Translations under genes and position numbers: made by a program | Part shown: positions 20,060-29,450 of the stretch, piece after piece | Layout: each line of letters opens with the position of its first letter | How positions within the stretch are numbered: position 1 is the stretch's first letter | Assembly: GCF_020524485.1 (NCBI RefSeq) | Contig: NZ_JAIVLF010000004.1 | Coordinates: 496,001-560,000, forward strand | Reading direction: 5' to 3' | DNA length: 64,000 nucleotides | DNA from: Novosphingobium profundi | GTDB taxonomy: Bacteria > Pseudomonadota > Alphaproteobacteria > Sphingomonadales > Sphingomonadaceae | Notes under the pieces: generated by a model | What the model was told of the DNA's origin: nothing | Database searches by the model: none | What the model saw: the letters and a program-made list of their open reading frames with translations, nothing else

Positions 20060-21568
20060 TCAGGGCGCCTCGAGGCGGACGAGCGGCGCGTTGCGCGGGT
20101 CGGAGAACCAGCGCCCAAGGTCGGTGAGCAGGAGCACGTCCTCAACCTCACCTCCCAGTTCCAGGCCATGGGTCAGGTCGTCACTGGGTCGGTGATAGTC
20201 GCTCTCGTAGAAGGCGCGCATGCGGGTGATATCGCCATAGGCCGTCGTGACCATGACAGCCGGGATATCGTGCTGAAGCAGCGCCCAACCATCCTGGCGG
20301 CGCACGAATTCGTTGGCATCCTCACTGTCGAGAAGGTCAAAGTGCGCGCGGCGGGCCACTTTCGCGATGTCCTCGTCGAGGCCCGTCATGCCCTTGCCGA
20401 CGATGGCAAAGGGCGTGCCGGCGGGCGCGATGGCGACCGAGTCGATATTGAACGCCGCCACGATGCCATCGAGCGGGACCGGCGGGTTCTCGGCAAAGGC
20501 ATGGGCGCCCAATAGCCCCACTTCCTCGCCGGTTGTGGACAGGAAGTAGACGTCGCGCTCCAGCGGCGGGCCCTTGGCGAGCGCGCGCGCCACTTCGGTG
20601 AGCGCAGCCACTCCGCTCGCATTGTCGATCGCGCCATTGCAGACGGTATCTTCCGCGGGCGGCTCGGCGCAGGCCCCGAAGTGGTCCCAGTGCGCCACGA
20701 ACAGGACCGCGCCCGCATCGGGATTGCGCCCGGGCAGCTTGCCGATGAGGTTGTGGGTATGAATGGTCGTGGAGCGGGTGGTCGCCTCGAACGAGGCGGA
20801 GAGGCCGAGCGCAAGCGGCGTGAAGTCGGCGCGCGCGGCCTTCGCCTCCAGCGACGGGAGTGTCTGCGAAGTCCCCTCCAGAAGCCCTGCCATTGCCTCG
20901 GGGCTGATGAAGGCTTCCAGGTCGCCGCCGGTCGCATCCTGCGCCAGCGCATAGCCCGAACGCCCGCGCCGGGCGACGACCTCCTCGAAGCTGCGCGACC
21001 CGTCAAGCACGGTGAGCACAGCGGCCGCGCCCATTTCCAGGAACGCGCTCTGCCGCGTGCCGGACGCCTCTTCGCCCTCGCGCAGGCCGTCGAGCAGGAC
21101 CACGATACGGCCGGCCAGTTCGTTACGCGTCAGCGCGCCCGCCTCGAGGTTGCCCACAAACAGCAGGGGCGAGCGGCGCGCAAGGCCGCGCTTGCCCGAG
21201 GTCAGGACGATCACGTCCTCGGGCCTCAGCGCCTTCGTACCACGTCCCCGGAAGAACTGTGCCGACGACGTCGCAGGCTCACGCGCGACCAGGGTGACGG
21301 GCGCGAACCACTCGTTGGCCGGATCGTTGGTGCCCGAGACGAGGCCGATGTCGAACCATTCCCGGCCCAGGTAGCGCAGCGTTTTAGCCTCGCCCTCGGT
21401 GCCCGGTTCGCGGCCCGCAAACTCGTCGCTCGCCAACCTCTCGATATGATGGCGAAGGCGCCCTTCGAGCGCACGTTGGGCCCGGCGTGACGCGGCCTCG
21501 AGCGGCGCCGCGCCGGTCACTGCCATTACGCCCGCAAGAGCGGCCAGCAAGGTCCGCCTGCCCCACAC
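20060..21568 (-). CDS. Exported M28 family zinc peptidase
   Basis: The body is clear: VAHWDHFG, NGAIDNASGVAA, STTGEEVGLLGAHAF, the IDSVA segment and a late YHRPSDD histidine are the five zinc-ligand regions of M28 aminopeptidases, with a PA-type insert domain before them (about 110-230). The start is uncertain. I place it at the GTG at 21568, giving 502 residues beginning with a signal peptide (WGRRTLLAALAGVMAVTGAAPLEAA, written here in two parts of one segment). The frame is open to an ATG at 21772, but that stretch is Arg/Pro rich and looks non-coding. Likely a periplasmic peptidase releasing N-terminal amino acids. Confidence 0.85.
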   Translation of the reverse strand: MWGRRTLLAALAGVMAVTGAAPLEAASRRAQRALEGRLRHHIERLASDEFAGREPGTEGEAKTLRYLGREWFDIGLVSGTNDPANEWFAPVTLVAREPATSSAQFFRGRGTKALRPEDVIVLTSGKRGLARRSPLLFVGNLEAGALTRNELAGRIVVLLDGLREGEEASGTRQSAFLEMGAAAVLTVLDGSRSFEEVVARRGRSGYALAQDATGGDLEAFISPEAMAGLLEGTSQTLPSLEAKAARADFTPLALGLSASFEATTRSTTIHTHNLIGKLPGRNPDAGAVLFVAHWDHFGACAEPPAEDTVCNGAIDNASGVAALTEVARALAKGPPLERDVYFLSTTGEEVGLLGAHAFAENPPVPLDGIVAAFNIDSVAIAPAGTPFAIVGKGMTGLDEDIAKVARRAHFDLLDSEDANEFVRRQDGWALLQHDIPAVMVTTAYGDITRMRAFYESDYHRPSDDLTHGLELGGEVEDVLLLTDLGRWFSDPRNAPLVRLEAP

Positions 21569-21921
21569 GCGCCAGTTGGCGCGCGCCACAGGCACGGCAG
21601 ACGGCAGCCACACGGCGTTCGAGAACGGTCTGACGAACACGGAAGGTATCGACGTTTCCCTTGTGCGGCAGGACGCCGCAGACGCCTCATGGCACAAGCG
21701 ATCCCGATGCCGCAACGGCGGTTTGCACCGTGCAGGAGATGGATGCCTTCTGGGGCGCTCCACGCCCGGCACCGCCCGTGCATTTTTCGCAACGGGAACG
21801 TGAACAAGTGTGATACGTTGAACGCATCAAGCCGGACAGATTGTCCGGATTTCAAGTCGATAGAGAAAAGCGGCCCGGCGCATTCGCGCGCTTCCAAGGC
21901 CGCTCCTATGGAGACGTTCGA

Positions 21922-22584
21922 ATGTCCACGCGAACCCGCGCCCTCATTGCCGCCCTTGCCCTTCTCCCGCTTGCCCAGCCCGCGCTCGCACAGGGCGACA
22001 GCAAGCCGATCACCAGCAAGGATCCCTCCGCGCTCGACATCGCCAAGACGCCGGTGACAGACCTCAATCTCGACTCCAAGGAAATCCCCGAGGTGCTCAC
22101 CCGCGCGGTGGAACAGCCCTACGATCTGACCGGCCTCAACAGCTGCGCGGCCATCGGCCAGTCGGTGCAGGAGATTTTCGCGGCAATCGGCCCCGACGTC
22201 GACATTCCCAAGGAGGAGCGCGACCGCATCAGCGCCGGGCGCGTCGCCAAGTGGGTGGTCTCCTCGTTCATCCCCTTCCGTGGCCTCATCCGGGAAATCT
22301 CGGGCGCAAACGACCGCGAACGTGAAGTGCGCACCGCGATCCAGGCGGGCATGACGCGGCGCGGCTTCCTCAAGGGCGTGGGCGCTTCGCGCGGGTGCGA
22401 CTATCCCGCAGCGCCTGCCACCGCCGAGGACATCGCGGCCATCGACGCCGAACTGGACCGCCGCGACGCCGAAGAGAAGGACGGCGACAAGGACCCGAAG
22501 GACGAGCGCGGCGAGGAACAGGGTGAGCGCACCAGCGAGGGCGTTCCCATCGTCAACCAGCCCGTGGTCCAGGGCCAGAACTAG
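21922..22584 (+). CDS. Secreted protein of unknown function
   Basis: Encodes 220 residues from the ATG at 21922, preceded by GGAG. A clear signal peptide (MSTRTRALIAALALLPLAQPALA) is cleaved at ALA-QG. The mature part has a conserved-looking core 'SCAAIGQSVQEIFAAIGPDVDIPKEERDRI' (in two helices), a hydrophobic patch WVVSSFIPFRGLIREISG near 110 that may be membrane-associating, an RRGFLKGVGASRGCDYP segment, and a strongly acidic, Lys/Glu/Asp-rich low-complexity C-terminus. I recognise no named family. It is monocistronic and convergent with the M56 gene, with no terminator-like hairpin in the 73-base gap. Confidence 0.75.
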   Translation: MSTRTRALIAALALLPLAQPALAQGDSKPITSKDPSALDIAKTPVTDLNLDSKEIPEVLTRAVEQPYDLTGLNSCAAIGQSVQEIFAAIGPDVDIPKEERDRISAGRVAKWVVSSFIPFRGLIREISGANDREREVRTAIQAGMTRRGFLKGVGASRGCDYPAAPATAEDIAAIDAELDRRDAEEKDGDKDPKDERGEEQGERTSEGVPIVNQPVVQGQN

Positions 22585-22657
22585 GCCCCGTCATGTGCGA
22601 AGGCGGGAACGGCACTGGAGCGCCCTTCCCACCTTCTCGACAGATACGGATCTATTA

Positions 22658-24337
22658 TCAGATTTCGTCGGCGCGCAGGTCGCGCTCCACTTCGGCCCGT
22701 GCTTCGGCCAGTTCGCGCTCGATCTCGGCCAGAGCTGCGGCGCGGCTTGCCGCATCGTAGCCCGCCTGCGCGGCGATCTCGTGCCGGGCGCCTTCCAGCG
22801 CGCTGAGCACGATCTGCGCGATGTGCTGCGGAGGCCCTGCGCAAATCACGACGTGCTCGCCGTCCTTGGACTGGCCCGCAGCGTGCGAGCGACCTTGGGT
22901 GTCGGCCGGACAGCGCGTATCGATCACCATCTCGCGGCGTGTCTCACCCACACCAGCCTGCGCCGGATGCACGATGCGCACGGTCTTCACCTTGCCATCC
23001 TTCGAGACGAATTCCTCGACCTTGGGTGCCTGCGCCAGGGCCTTGGCGACCATCGCCTCGATTTCGACCTCGTTCATTCCCGCATGGCGCGCCTGCTTCT
23101 GGGCTTCGCGCACGGCGCGTTCGGTCGAGGCGGCGACCTCAGCGGCCACGGCCGGTGGAGCGGGCGCAGCCGGAGGCGCCGGGGGGACATGCCCCACGCG
23201 CGCGGGCGCCTCGGGAGCGGCAGGAGCCTCCGGCGGAAGCGGCGCGGCAACCCTGTCGGGCACGGATGGCGGCGCAGGAGGTGCAGGTGGCGCCGGCACG
23301 TCGCGGTCCGTGGCCGCCAAGACATCGTCCTGCCCCCGGGCCGCGTAGCTGACCGTCGCGGTCATCGGCACCGCCACGATGGCGAGCGCGAAGAGACTGC
23401 GCGCCGCGAGCTTGCGCCAGGGGCCGGTGTCGGCCTGGTTGAGCGCCCGCAGGCGCTGGATGATCGGCTTGCCACCGCCAAGTCCGCCCGCCATCGGCGC
23501 CGCAAGCGCCAGCGGAGCATGCCCGGCAAACGAGGCGATAAGCTGGCCGTAGCGGGCGCGCTCAGCCCGGTCCCGCCCAGCCATGACGCGGGCATCGCAG
23601 GCGGCTTCCTGGTCGCCGCGCAGCGCGCGCCACGAGGCCCAGGCCAGCGGATTGAACCAGTGCAGCGCGAAAAGCGGCTGCAGCGCCATGATCGCGATGA
23701 GGTCCCCCCCGGCGTGGTGCTCCAGTTCATGGGCAATCGCGAAGTCCGAGGTTTCGGAATCGGCCCCGGCGAGAAACCCGAAGGGCAGCGCGACCACCTT
23801 GTCGAAGACCCCGAAGGCCAGCGGCGCAGCCACCAGCGGGCTCTCGACAATGCGCACACGGCCTGCGGTCGCGACAGCGCGCGCATCGGTGAGGACCTGG
23901 CGCCGCATCATCTGGTAGTTCCAGGTCCGCCAGACAAGGAATGCCAGCGCCCCTGCCAGCCACACCATGAGGAATGCGCTGGTCCACGGGATCTGCATCC
24001 AGGGCTCCGGCTCGGCGGGCACGGGCACAAGATCCGCGACAGGCTCAGCGGCAAGGACGAGCCCCGCCGCCTCGGACGTGGCCGGAAGGGCGGTCGAAGC
24101 CTCCCCGGCGCGCGCCGAGGTCTGCGCGACGCCGACTTCCACTCCAGCCAACCAACGCGTCGGCGCCAGGGCGGCGGGCAAGGCCAGCGGTGGCATCACG
24201 AAGCGAAGCGCGGGCAGCAGCCACAAGGCATAGGCTGCCTGCGCACCAAAACTGCGCGCCACCGGACGGCGAAGAAGCAGCACCAGCGCCATCAGCGCGC
24301 CGGTCATCACCAGCGTATCAAGCAACCATTCGGTCAT
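22658..24337 (-). CDS. BlaR1-like M56 family membrane metallopeptidase
   Basis: Encodes 559 residues. Four transmembrane helices (about 3-20, 35-55, 112-130 and 315-335) surround a cytoplasmic zinc-peptidase domain with the HELEHH motif near residue 208. The family cleaves or inactivates the cognate BlaI/MecI repressor. After the last helix comes a long Pro/Ala-rich linker (PAPPAPPAPP and similar, about 345-410) and an Ala/Glu-rich, probably coiled-coil C-terminus, not the penicillin-binding sensor domain of BlaR1, so the signal sensed is probably not a beta-lactam bound there. The start at 24337 overlaps the blaI stop (ATGA), the classic two-gene arrangement. Confidence 0.9.
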   Translation of the reverse strand: MTEWLLDTLVMTGALMALVLLLRRPVARSFGAQAAYALWLLPALRFVMPPLALPAALAPTRWLAGVEVGVAQTSARAGEASTALPATSEAAGLVLAAEPVADLVPVPAEPEPWMQIPWTSAFLMVWLAGALAFLVWRTWNYQMMRRQVLTDARAVATAGRVRIVESPLVAAPLAFGVFDKVVALPFGFLAGADSETSDFAIAHELEHHAGGDLIAIMALQPLFALHWFNPLAWASWRALRGDQEAACDARVMAGRDRAERARYGQLIASFAGHAPLALAAPMAGGLGGGKPIIQRLRALNQADTGPWRKLAARSLFALAIVAVPMTATVSYAARGQDDVLAATDRDVPAPPAPPAPPSVPDRVAAPLPPEAPAAPEAPARVGHVPPAPPAAPAPPAVAAEVAASTERAVREAQKQARHAGMNEVEIEAMVAKALAQAPKVEEFVSKDGKVKTVRIVHPAQAGVGETRREMVIDTRCPADTQGRSHAAGQSKDGEHVVICAGPPQHIAQIVLSALEGARHEIAAQAGYDAASRAAALAEIERELAEARAEVERDLRADEI

Positions 24338-24732
24338 GATTTCAACTCCTTGAGGAGAGCTTCGATCTCGGCAATGTCGGTATCGCTCAGCGCTTCGGCT
24401 TGCGCGAGTTGGGCAAACAGCGGCGCCGCCCTGCCCCCGAACAGACGATCGACAAGGCGGCGGCTCTCGGTCCCGACATAGTCGGACCGGGCCATGGCCG
24501 GGCTGTATAGGAAGCGCTTGCCATCGCGCGTGGTGCTGAGCGCCTGCTTGGTGACAAGCCGCGCGAGCAGGGTCTTGACCGTGGGCAGGCTCCACCCGCG
24601 CGCGGCGCAGACCTTTGCGCAGACATCCTGCGCACAGAGCGGAGCCTCCTCCCACAGGACTTCCATCACCGCATGTTCGGCTTCGGAAATACGCTCGCCA
24701 GGCTGGGCGTTGGCTTGGGGCGTTGCGGCCAC
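24334..24732 (-). CDS. BlaI/MecI/CopY family transcriptional repressor
   Basis: Encodes 132 residues, the normal size. The winged-helix DNA-binding domain spans about 15-85 (ISEAEHAVMEVLWEEAPLCA, then SLPTVKTLLARLVTKQAL), followed by the RFLYSPA turn and a C-terminal dimerisation helix region (about 95-130). It presumably represses its own promoter and is inactivated by the adjacent M56 peptidase. Two TAC-N4-GTA dyads lie directly upstream of its start. The target beyond this operon is not visible here; the only beta-lactamase-like gene of the window is at 28482. Confidence 0.93.
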   Translation of the reverse strand: MAATPQANAQPGERISEAEHAVMEVLWEEAPLCAQDVCAKVCAARGWSLPTVKTLLARLVTKQALSTTRDGKRFLYSPAMARSDYVGTESRRLVDRLFGGRAAPLFAQLAQAEALSDTDIAEIEALLKELKS

Positions 24733-24745
24733 GTTTCACTCCATC

Positions 24746-24777
24746 GTTTACACACGTAATCGACTACGCCTGTAAAC
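24746..24777. promoter_or_regulatory. BlaI-type operator with two dyads
   Basis: Thirty-two bases that begin GTTTACA and end TGTAAAC hold two short palindromes 16 bases apart: TTAC-ACAC-GTAA (24748-24759) and TAC-GCCT-GTA (24765-24774). Known BlaI/MecI operators have the form TAC-ATAT-GTA, so the outer bases match and the centre differs. It lies 14-45 bases upstream of the blaI start codon, where a repressor would block the promoter. Confidence 0.7.
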
Positions 24778-24854
24778 AATGAGCGTCAATCGCGCAGATG
24801 TCGTTCGCAGATGCCCGAATGCCGTTGGTCGAGCGCCAACGCTCCGCGAGCCCT

Positions 24855-25466
24855 TTACAGGCGGGAGCGTACCGCGTTGCCGACCTTGCGCATGCCCAGC
24901 GCCAGCACGATCAGGAACACGCCGCGCACAGCGAACGAGATCATCAGGATCACCGCCAGGAACGCGAGGCCCGTCGCGGGCGAGGAGAACAGCAGGATGA
25001 GGCCGAGCACGAGATCGAGCGCGCCCATGAACAGGCGCCAGCCCTTGTCGTGGCTGGCCTTGAGCGCCCAGGCGATCTGCAGCACACCCGCTATCGCAAG
25101 CCACGCACCAATCGCCCAGACGAGCGACAGCGCGCCAACCACGGGATTGAACAGGGCAAAGAGGCCCGCGATAAGGGCCAGGACGCCGAGCGCGATTTCC
25201 ACCCAGCGCCCGCGATGCGCCATCGAGGTGGAGCCCGCCGCAATCGCGGCGACGCCGTAAAGCAGAAGCGTGATGCCCACGATGATGCCTGTCGCCACCC
25301 CCGTCGCGATGGGGTTGGTGAGGATCAGCAGGCCCAGCACGAGCAGGAATATCCCGTAGGCCAGAATCCAGCCCCAGATCTTGCCCGGCGCATGGGCCAG
25401 CGCGGCCACGACCGGGTCCTTCTCGACATCGGGGGTGAGAGCGGGGTCGAGTTCTTCGCGCGGCAT
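24855..25466 (-). CDS. HdeD family membrane protein
   Basis: Encodes 203 residues from the ATG at 25466, which is preceded by AAGGAGA at ideal distance. After a hydrophilic N-terminus (about 1-30) come six transmembrane helices arranged as three DUF308 repeats, each with the pattern 'LGLLILTNP', 'AGLFALFNP', 'LGLILLFSSP'. That periodicity is the hallmark of HdeD-like proteins, associated with acid or stress resistance in enterobacteria; the molecular role is unknown. It is a separate transcription unit between sdhA and the blaI operon. Confidence 0.88.
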   Translation of the reverse strand: MPREELDPALTPDVEKDPVVAALAHAPGKIWGWILAYGIFLLVLGLLILTNPIATGVATGIIVGITLLLYGVAAIAAGSTSMAHRGRWVEIALGVLALIAGLFALFNPVVGALSLVWAIGAWLAIAGVLQIAWALKASHDKGWRLFMGALDLVLGLILLFSSPATGLAFLAVILMISFAVRGVFLIVLALGMRKVGNAVRSRL

Positions 25467-25634
25467 GGGCGTCTCCTTGGCGGGCTCACTGTTCGAAAAT
25501 GTGCCCGCACCACAGGAGGCGGGACACTGGGGAAAACACTGAGACCGGCCCGGAAGTTGCCGCCAAGCGCGAGGAAGTTCGGTTAGGCAAACGATTTTCC
25601 CAAATCGCCCTATGCCAGCCACCGCCCGTAACGC

Positions 25635-25672
25635 AAAAAGGCGGCGCTCCCATCCGGGAACGCCGCCTTTTT
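25635..25672. terminator. Terminator directly after sdhA
   Basis: Arms AAAAAGGCGGCG and CGCCGCCTTTTT with inner CTCC/GGAA form a strong hairpin 37 bases beyond the sdhA stop. On the minus strand it ends in a T5 run. It closes the sdhCDA transcript. Confidence 0.9.
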
Positions 25673-25708
25673 AGCTTCGGACCTTCGGACCGGCCGAAGG
25701 CGCCGGGA

Positions 25709-27529
25709 TCAGTACACGCGCTTCTTGGGCTTGATGTACTCGGCATCGTCGGTGAGCGTGTATTCGTGCACCGGACGGTAGTCGAGGCGAACCTCGCCGC
25801 CCTTGCCGCCCCAGCCGTTGAACCAGGCTGCGGTGTGCTTCATCCACTCGGCATCGTTGCGATCGGGGAAGTCCTCGTGCGCGTGGGCGCCGCGGCTTTC
25901 CTCGCGCGCGTGGGCGCCGTGGAGGGTGACGGTGGCTGCACCGATCAGGTTGTCCAGCTCCATCGTCTCGACGAGGTCGGAGTTCCAGATCAGGCCGCGG
26001 TCCGAAACCTTGATGTCCTGCATCTTCTTGTAGGTCTCGGCCATGGCGGTCTTGCCTTCAGCCATGAGCTGCTCGGTGCGGAACACGGCGGCGTGGGCCG
26101 ACATGTTCTGCTGCATTTCCTTGCGGATCTCGGCCGTGGGCGTGCTGCCGTCGGCGTAGCGGAAGTGGTCCAGACGGGTAAGCGCCAGGTCCGCGGAGTC
26201 CTTGGGAAGCTCGGGCTGCGCCGCGCCGGGCTTGACCATCTCCTTGAGGCGGTGGCCGGTCGCGCGGCCGAAGACCACGAGGTCGGTCAGCGAGTTCGAG
26301 CCGAGACGGTTCGCGCCGTGGACCGACACGCAGGCCGCTTCACCCACCGCAAACAGACCCGGGACAACCGTTTCGGGGTTGCCGTCGGCGCCGATCGTCA
26401 TGACCTCGCCGTGGTAGTTCGTGGGGATGCCGCCCATGTTGTAGTGGACGGTGGGAACGACCGGCAGCGGCTGACGGGTGAGGTCAACGCCTGCGAAGAT
26501 CTTGCCCGACTCGGTGATACCCGGGAGGCGCTGTGCCAGCACCTTGGGATCGATGTGGTCGAGGTGCAGGTAGATGTGGTCCTTGTTCGGGCCCACGCCG
26601 CGACCTTCGCGGATTTCCAGCGCCATCGAACGCGAGACGACGTCGCGCGAGGCGAGGTCCTTCGCGGACGGGGCGTAGCGCTCCATGAAGCGCTCGCCTT
26701 CGGAGTTGGTGAGGTAGCCACCCTCGCCGCGCGCACCTTCGGTGATGAGCACGCCCGCACCGTAGATGCCGGTGGGGTGGAACTGCACGAACTCCATGTC
26801 CTGGAGCGGCAGGCCTGCGCGCAGGACCATGCCAGCGCCGTCGCCGGTGCAGGTGTGCGCCGAGGTCGCGGTGAAGTAGCTGCGGCCATAGCCGCCGGTC
26901 GCCAGCACCACGGCCTGCGAACGGAAACGGTGGATCGAGCCGTCATCGAGGCACAGCGCGATCACGCCGACGCACTTGCCGCCGTCCATGATGAGGTCGA
27001 TGGCGAAGTATTCGATGAAGAAGTCCGCCGCGTACTTCAGCGACTGCTGGTACAGCGTGTGCAGCATGGCGTGACCGGTACGGTCGGCCGCGGCGCAGGT
27101 GCGCTGCACCGGCGGGCCTTCGCCCATGTTCTGCATGTGGCCGCCGAAGGGGCGCTGGTAGATCGTGCCGTCCTCGTTGCGGCTGAAGGGCATGCCGGCA
27201 TGCTCCAGCTCGAGGATCGCGTCGGGCGCTTCACGCACCATGTACTCGATCGCGTCCTGGTCACCCAGCCAGTCCGACCCCTTGACGGTGTCGTACATGT
27301 GCCAGGTCCAGTGGTCGGGCGTGTTGTTCTTGAGGCTTGCTGCGATACCGCCCTGCGCCGCCACGGTGTGCGAACGGGTGGGGAAGACCTTGGTGATGCA
27401 CGCGGTCTTCAGGCCGGCTTCGGCCGAACCCATCGTGGCGCGCAGACCCGAGCCACCGGCGCCGACGACGACGGTGTCATACATGTGGTCAATGATCTTG
27501 TAGGCGGAACCAGTCTTATCCTGGGTCAT
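25709..27529 (-). CDS. sdhA: Succinate dehydrogenase flavoprotein subunit
   Basis: Encodes 606 residues. The FAD-binding Rossmann start is [20 protein letters not shown], the covalent-FAD histidine lies in [15 protein letters not shown] near residue 57, and active-site segments [21 protein letters not shown] (quoted in part) and [13 protein letters not shown] follow. It oxidises succinate to fumarate in complex II at the inner membrane. It starts 4 bases after sdhD on the same strand. A strong terminator follows it, and sdhB, which encodes the iron-sulphur subunit and usually comes next, is not here. Confidence 0.97.
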   Translation of the reverse strand: MTQDKTGSAYKIIDHMYDTVVVGAGGSGLRATMGSAEAGLKTACITKVFPTRSHTVAAQGGIAASLKNNTPDHWTWHMYDTVKGSDWLGDQDAIEYMVREAPDAILELEHAGMPFSRNEDGTIYQRPFGGHMQNMGEGPPVQRTCAAADRTGHAMLHTLYQQSLKYAADFFIEYFAIDLIMDGGKCVGVIALCLDDGSIHRFRSQAVVLATGGYGRSYFTATSAHTCTGDGAGMVLRAGLPLQDMEFVQFHPTGIYGAGVLITEGARGEGGYLTNSEGERFMERYAPSAKDLASRDVVSRSMALEIREGRGVGPNKDHIYLHLDHIDPKVLAQRLPGITESGKIFAGVDLTRQPLPVVPTVHYNMGGIPTNYHGEVMTIGADGNPETVVPGLFAVGEAACVSVHGANRLGSNSLTDLVVFGRATGHRLKEMVKPGAAQPELPKDSADLALTRLDHFRYADGSTPTAEIRKEMQQNMSAHAAVFRTEQLMAEGKTAMAETYKKMQDIKVSDRGLIWNSDLVETMELDNLIGAATVTLHGAHAREESRGAHAHEDFPDRNDAEWMKHTAAWFNGWGGKGGEVRLDYRPVHEYTLTDDAEYIKPKKRVY

Positions 27530-27533
27530 TCAA

Positions 27534-27914
27534 TCAGGCTCCCAGCGCGAGGCGAAGGACGCACAGGACGCCAAAGGCGGCGCCTGCGAAAACGGCGATG
27601 TTGAGTGCGGCAAGGCACGCGAACTTGGTGCCGTGGTCGTGGACGTAGTCTTCCATCATGACCTGGACGCCGAGACGGGCGTGCCAGAAGGTCGAGACGA
27701 TGAGGAGGCCCATGGCGACCGCGGGGACCGGCGCGGAGATCCAGTCGATGACCGTGACGTAGGACAGGTCGTCGAGCAGGAGGATCGAGGCGGCCAGCCA
27801 GATCATCAGGAAGAGATTGCCGACCGCGGTGAAGCGCTGGATCAGCCAGTGATGCGCGCCATGCTTGGCCGAGCCGAGGCCGCGCACGCGGCCGATGGAG
27901 GTTCCGTTACCCAT
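27534..27914 (-). CDS. sdhD: Succinate dehydrogenase membrane anchor subunit SdhD
   Basis: Encodes 126 residues with three transmembrane helices (about 28-48, 60-80 and 95-122). The FWHARLGVQVMMEDYVHD segment at the second helix supplies the haem-ligand histidine and the Tyr/Asp of the ubiquinone site. The N-terminal GSAKHGAHHWLIQR motif is typical of alphaproteobacterial SdhD. It sits between sdhC (16-base gap) and sdhA (4-base gap) in a tight operon. Confidence 0.94.
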   Translation of the reverse strand: MGNGTSIGRVRGLGSAKHGAHHWLIQRFTAVGNLFLMIWLAASILLLDDLSYVTVIDWISAPVPAVAMGLLIVSTFWHARLGVQVMMEDYVHDHGTKFACLAALNIAVFAGAAFGVLCVLRLALGA

Positions 27915-27930
27915 GGTGTCTACCCTATCT

Positions 27931-28323
27931 TCAGCGCAGCAGCAGGATCGCCCAGAAGGCGACGGTGAGAACGACGCCCAGCACGCTGGTCACGAGCGAC
28001 CAGGTGCGGTTGCCCTTCAGCTCGAAACCGGCACCGATATCGAGGACGAAGTGGCGAAGGCCGCTCATCATGTGATTGAAAAAGGCCCAGCTGATGCCGA
28101 CCAGGACGATGTAACCGATAGGCGACGTCATGCACTTGGCGAGCAGCGCATAGGCCTCCGGGCCGCTGGCCAGCGCGCCAAGCCACCACAGCAGCAGCGC
28201 GAGGCCGACAACCAGACCGTGCCCGCTCACGCGGTGCATGATCGAGACAAACATATGCGGACCCCAGCGCCAGATCTGGAGGTGCGGCGATAACGGACGG
28301 TTCTTGCTGCCAGCGGTGGCCAT
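27931..28323 (-). CDS. sdhC: Succinate dehydrogenase cytochrome b556 subunit SdhC
   Basis: Encodes 130 residues with three transmembrane helices. The SPHLQIWRWGPHMFVSIMHR N-terminal signature and the haem-binding FNHMMSGLRHFVLDIG motif near residue 85 identify SdhC. It is the first gene of the sdhCDA operon; its promoter lies in the 158-base gap shared with the divergent metallo-beta-lactamase gene. Confidence 0.95.
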   Translation of the reverse strand: MATAGSKNRPLSPHLQIWRWGPHMFVSIMHRVSGHGLVVGLALLLWWLGALASGPEAYALLAKCMTSPIGYIVLVGISWAFFNHMMSGLRHFVLDIGAGFELKGNRTWSLVTSVLGVVLTVAFWAILLLR

Positions 28324-28481
28324 GTCCTTGCGAATCCCCTTGCCTGCGGCAGCCTAGGTACGCTGCCCTCGTGGAAGTCCCCCTTAGTCATTTCGCTGCA
28401 ACGCGCAAGTTCCACAGTCACATCAGCGGGATTGGCGCGTGCAACTAGCCAAGTGCGGGCGCCGCGATTAAGGCGCGAGAG

Positions 28482-29450
28482 ATGATGTTGCCCGCTCCCC
28501 GCGCGCCGTTCCGGCGCCTTCGATGGACGCCGCTTGCCGTGCTGGGCGCTGGCGCACTCGCGCTGGGGGTCCCGCACGCGTTTGCCCGTACGGATGATGC
28601 GCCCGGCGCACGACTGGCGCAGGCCTGCGCGGGCCGGGATGGCTGGGCCGAGCCCGCCCCGCCCGCCCGCATCGCCCCGGAAACCGGGATAAAGGCATGG
28701 TATGTCGGCACTTGCGGGATTACCGCGCTGCTCCTCGATACAGACGCGGGACTGGTGCTGCTGGATAGCGGCGTCGCCGAGGCGGCCCCGCTTATCCTTG
28801 GCAATATTCGCAAGCTCGGTTTCGATCCGCGCGAGGTGCGCTGGCTGCTCGGCTCGCACGAGCACCATGACCACGTCGGCGGCCATGGTGCAGTGCAACG
28901 TGCGACGGGCGCAAAGGTCGCCGCGCTCGCTGTCGCTGCGCGCAGTCTGACGCGCGGAAAAATCACTCTCGATGATCCCCAGCGCGGCGCCATCTCCGAT
29001 TTCGCGCCCGTTCGGGTGGACCGCGTCCTGGCTGACAGCGAGGGACTCGTCGTGGGCTCACTCGTCCTCACGCCCCACGCGACGCCCGCCCATACGCCCG
29101 GATCGACAAGCTGGACCATCGCCAGCCGCGTCCCCGGGGCGCCCGCAATGACGCTCGCCTATGTGGACAGCGCCACGACCGTTTCGGCAAAGGGCTATCG
29201 CTTCACTGACCATCCCGACCGTGTGACCCAGGCCCGCGCAGGTTTCGCGGCGATCGCGGCCCTGCCCTGCGACGTCCTCGTCACCCCGCATCCTTCGGCC
29301 AGCAACCTCTTTGCCCGCCTGTCGGGCAGCGAAGCGCTGAACGACCCGCAGGCCTGCGTGCGCTACGCAGCACGCGCCTCCGAGTACCTCGACACACGCC
29401 TCTCCCAAGAGCGCGCGAACGACCACCAAGCAGAAGTACCCAAGTCATGA
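28482..29450 (+). CDS. Subclass B3-like metallo-beta-lactamase, exported
   Basis: Encodes 322 residues with an N-terminal signal sequence (about 1-38, ending AFA-RT). The fold opens with WYVGTCGITALLLDTDAGLVLLDSG (in two strands), as in B3 enzymes. Zinc ligands are in SHEHHDHVGGH near residues 125-132 (H-x-H-x-D-H spacing), HTPGSTSW near 203 and TPHPS near 269, the latter two as in L1-type enzymes. This set is compatible with real beta-lactam hydrolysis in the periplasm, but related B3-fold proteins with other substrates exist. Its stop overlaps the prmA start (ATGA). The blaI-M56 pair is 4 kb away and not linked by operon. Confidence 0.82.
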   Translation: MMLPAPRAPFRRLRWTPLAVLGAGALALGVPHAFARTDDAPGARLAQACAGRDGWAEPAPPARIAPETGIKAWYVGTCGITALLLDTDAGLVLLDSGVAEAAPLILGNIRKLGFDPREVRWLLGSHEHHDHVGGHGAVQRATGAKVAALAVAARSLTRGKITLDDPQRGAISDFAPVRVDRVLADSEGLVVGSLVLTPHATPAHTPGSTSWTIASRVPGAPAMTLAYVDSATTVSAKGYRFTDHPDRVTQARAGFAAIAALPCDVLVTPHPSASNLFARLSGSEALNDPQACVRYAARASEYLDTRLSQERANDHQAEVPKS

